From Gammaproteobacteria bacterium (GTDB lineage: Bacteria > Pseudomonadota > Gammaproteobacteria > JABDBA01), in the NCBI GenBank assembly GCA_013288885.1, contig JABDBA010000022.1, positions 1-34,704 of the forward strand: a DNA stretch of 34,704 nucleotides. The letters run 5' to 3'. The notes beneath the pieces were generated by a model. The model had not been told where the DNA came from and did no database searches. It saw only the letters and a list, made by a program, of their open reading frames with translations. The first letter of the stretch is position 1. Every line of letters starts with the position of its first letter. Both the position numbers and the translations under genes were made by a program. Below, piece by piece: positions 33,782 to 34,704 of the stretch.

Positions 33782-33828
33782 CATCCTCACTTAAAGGATA
33801 GACCATTAATGAGCATTGAGTGAGTAGT
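33782..33828 (-). promoter_or_regulatory. Conserved upstream element of ankyrin gene 2
   Basis: This block starts 44 bases upstream of the ankyrin 2 ATG. Its plus strand reads ATCCTCACTTAAAGGATAG, ACCATTAATGA, GCATTGAGTGAGTAGT. It is the counterpart of 28033-28081. The two blocks agree at most positions, while surrounding intergenic sequence does not align, which points to selection or to a recent duplication edge. Confidence 0.55.
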
Positions 33829-33880
33829 GGAAGAATCCATTAGTGCATGATTTAGGGGGATTGTGGCATGGGGGAGGTGG

Positions 33881-33900
33881 ATTCCCGCCTGCGGGGGAAT
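33881..33900. repeat. ATTCCCGC...GCGGGAAT hairpin repeat, copy 3
   Basis: ATTCCCGCCTGCGGGGGAAT is followed by GATAGC, matching the copies at 4375-4394 and 12308-12327. It lies 10 bases after the terC-like stop on the minus strand and might help end that transcript, but no T-run is present. Confidence 0.7.
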
Positions 33901-33910
33901 GATAGCAGTA

Positions 33911-34654
33911 CTAAGCTTTCTCTTTATGAGCTTTCTGCTTCGCCCGCTTGCGGCGTTTGCCTGACATAATATTTAAGATTTCGACGAAAATAGAGAAAGC
34001 GATGGCAAAATAGACATACTCTCTTGGTACATGGAAGTTAAATCCATCGGCGATTAGCACTGCACCCACTAATAGTAAAAAGCTGAGCGCAAGCATTTTT
34101 AAGGTAGGGTATTTTTGCACAAAACGGCTGAGGAATTCACTAGCTACTAACATCAGCAATACTGCAATAATGATCGCAACTGCCATGATAATAAACTCTT
34201 GCGCCATACCCACAGCGGTGAACACGCTATCGATCGAAAAGATAATATCTAAAAACATTATTTGCACCAACACCCAACCAAAACGCGCTGACCCTTTAGG
34301 GCCATTATGATTTTCTTGTTCAACTATACCTTGATGAATTTCGTTGGTGCCTTTCACCAATAAAAATAGCCCACCAATTAGCAAAATAATATTATGTAAC
34401 GAAAAAGATTGATCATTAAAAGTAAATAATGTGAAGGTTAGATGGGTCATCCAATTAATAACGGCCAATAATAGAAGGCGTGAAATACAAGCTAACCCTA
34501 AGCCAAATTGACGAGCAGATTTTTGTTGATGTTGTGGTAAACGCGCAGTTATGATGGAGAGAAAAACCAGGTTATCAATACCCAGCACAATTTCTAAGGT
34601 AGTGAGCGTTAATAAACTTATCCAAGTTTGTGGGTCTAGAAGTAACTGTAGCAT
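33911..34654 (-). CDS. TerC-family integral membrane protein
   Basis: The 247-aa product has about seven membrane helices and the two TerC signature segments: TLEIVLGIDNLVFLSIITAR in the first helix and MFLDIIFSIDSVFTAVGMA near 130-150. Each contains the conserved Asp expected to coordinate metal. A Lys/Arg-rich cytoplasmic tail (KRRKRAKQKAHKEKA) ends the protein. TerC-family proteins, including Alx and the YkoY/YceF group, are linked to manganese export, and some to tellurite resistance. This shorter form matches the YgdQ/YkoY type. Only 50 bases of upstream sequence are visible, so a manganese (yybP-ykoY) riboswitch, common before such genes, cannot be judged. Confidence 0.9.
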   Translation of the reverse strand: MLQLLLDPQTWISLLTLTTLEIVLGIDNLVFLSIITARLPQHQQKSARQFGLGLACISRLLLLAVINWMTHLTFTLFTFNDQSFSLHNIILLIGGLFLLVKGTNEIHQGIVEQENHNGPKGSARFGWVLVQIMFLDIIFSIDSVFTAVGMAQEFIIMAVAIIIAVLLMLVASEFLSRFVQKYPTLKMLALSFLLLVGAVLIADGFNFHVPREYVYFAIAFSIFVEILNIMSGKRRKRAKQKAHKEKA

Positions 34655-34704
34655 GTGGGCATTTTAACAATATTTTTAAGAAAATGTAGGCTTAAGTGAA
34701 TAGT

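Noticed and set aside
23146..33910. Genomic island with attachment sites
   Set aside because: No integrase, tRNA or flanking direct repeats were found; only short dispersed hairpins. Foreign origin cannot be shown from this window.
34655..34704. Manganese riboswitch or PmrA-type box upstream of the TerC-family gene
   Set aside because: Only 50 bases are visible. The CTTAA motifs there are 16 bp apart, not 11, and a riboswitch would not fit.

Overview
The window comes from a gammaproteobacterial chromosome of moderate to low GC. The likely order is Legionellales, close to Coxiella, Legionella, Aquicella or Berkiella. The hints are a Com1-like DsbA-family protein, an outer-membrane protein resembling the LbtU/DUF3573 group, a C2/S24-like regulator typical of that order, and two giant ankyrin-repeat proteins of the kind these host-associated bacteria secrete. 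This placement is inferred from gene content; no 16S rRNA gene is present.

Left part (1-8.1 kb): the start of a secreted protein cut by the window edge, radA, a YciC-like membrane protein, a periplasmic Com1/DsbA-like thioredoxin-fold protein, both subunits of glycyl-tRNA synthetase (glyQ, glyS), gmhB (LPS heptose pathway) and a small SAM methyltransferase. Middle (8-18.9 kb): coaX with an MFS transporter on the minus strand, rsmJ, a BRO-N/DinD-like protein, a small hypothetical, the rpsO-pnp pair (minus), a BioC-like methyltransferase, an XRE/S24 regulator, nth and lhgO. From 18.9 to 23.1 kb (minus): an APC amino-acid permease, a frameshifted four- to six-helix membrane protein and the outer-membrane protein. 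The window ends with a TerC-family membrane protein.

The most unusual part is 23.3-33.8 kb. It holds a tandem duplication of a two-gene cassette. Each unit has a small plus-strand protein with an F-box-like LPxVLxxIVxxYL segment, facing tail-to-tail a giant minus-strand ankyrin-repeat protein (1277 and 1589 aa). Both small genes have nearly identical promoters: two TTAAGG half-sites exactly 11 bp apart, then TATAAT. This resembles the PmrA box that controls Dot/Icm (type IVB) secretion and effector genes in Legionella and Coxiella. Both ankyrin genes share a different conserved upstream block of about 47 bp. Together this suggests a co-regulated, duplicated pair of effector-like genes. Secretion, regulator and function are inferences.

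Intergenic space is full of short palindromic repeats: three sites of a 38-bp GTAGGTCGG...CCGACAT REP-like unit, three ATTCCCGC...GCGGGAAT hairpins, three CCCCC-TTTTTCAAA-GGGGG hairpins, two related long imperfect palindromes (one in the pnp leader), and a 96-bp element with 30-bp perfect inverted arms that supplies the stop codons of two convergent genes. No tRNA, rRNA, CRISPR array, integrase or intact transposase gene was seen. No gap between genes exceeds about 280 bases.
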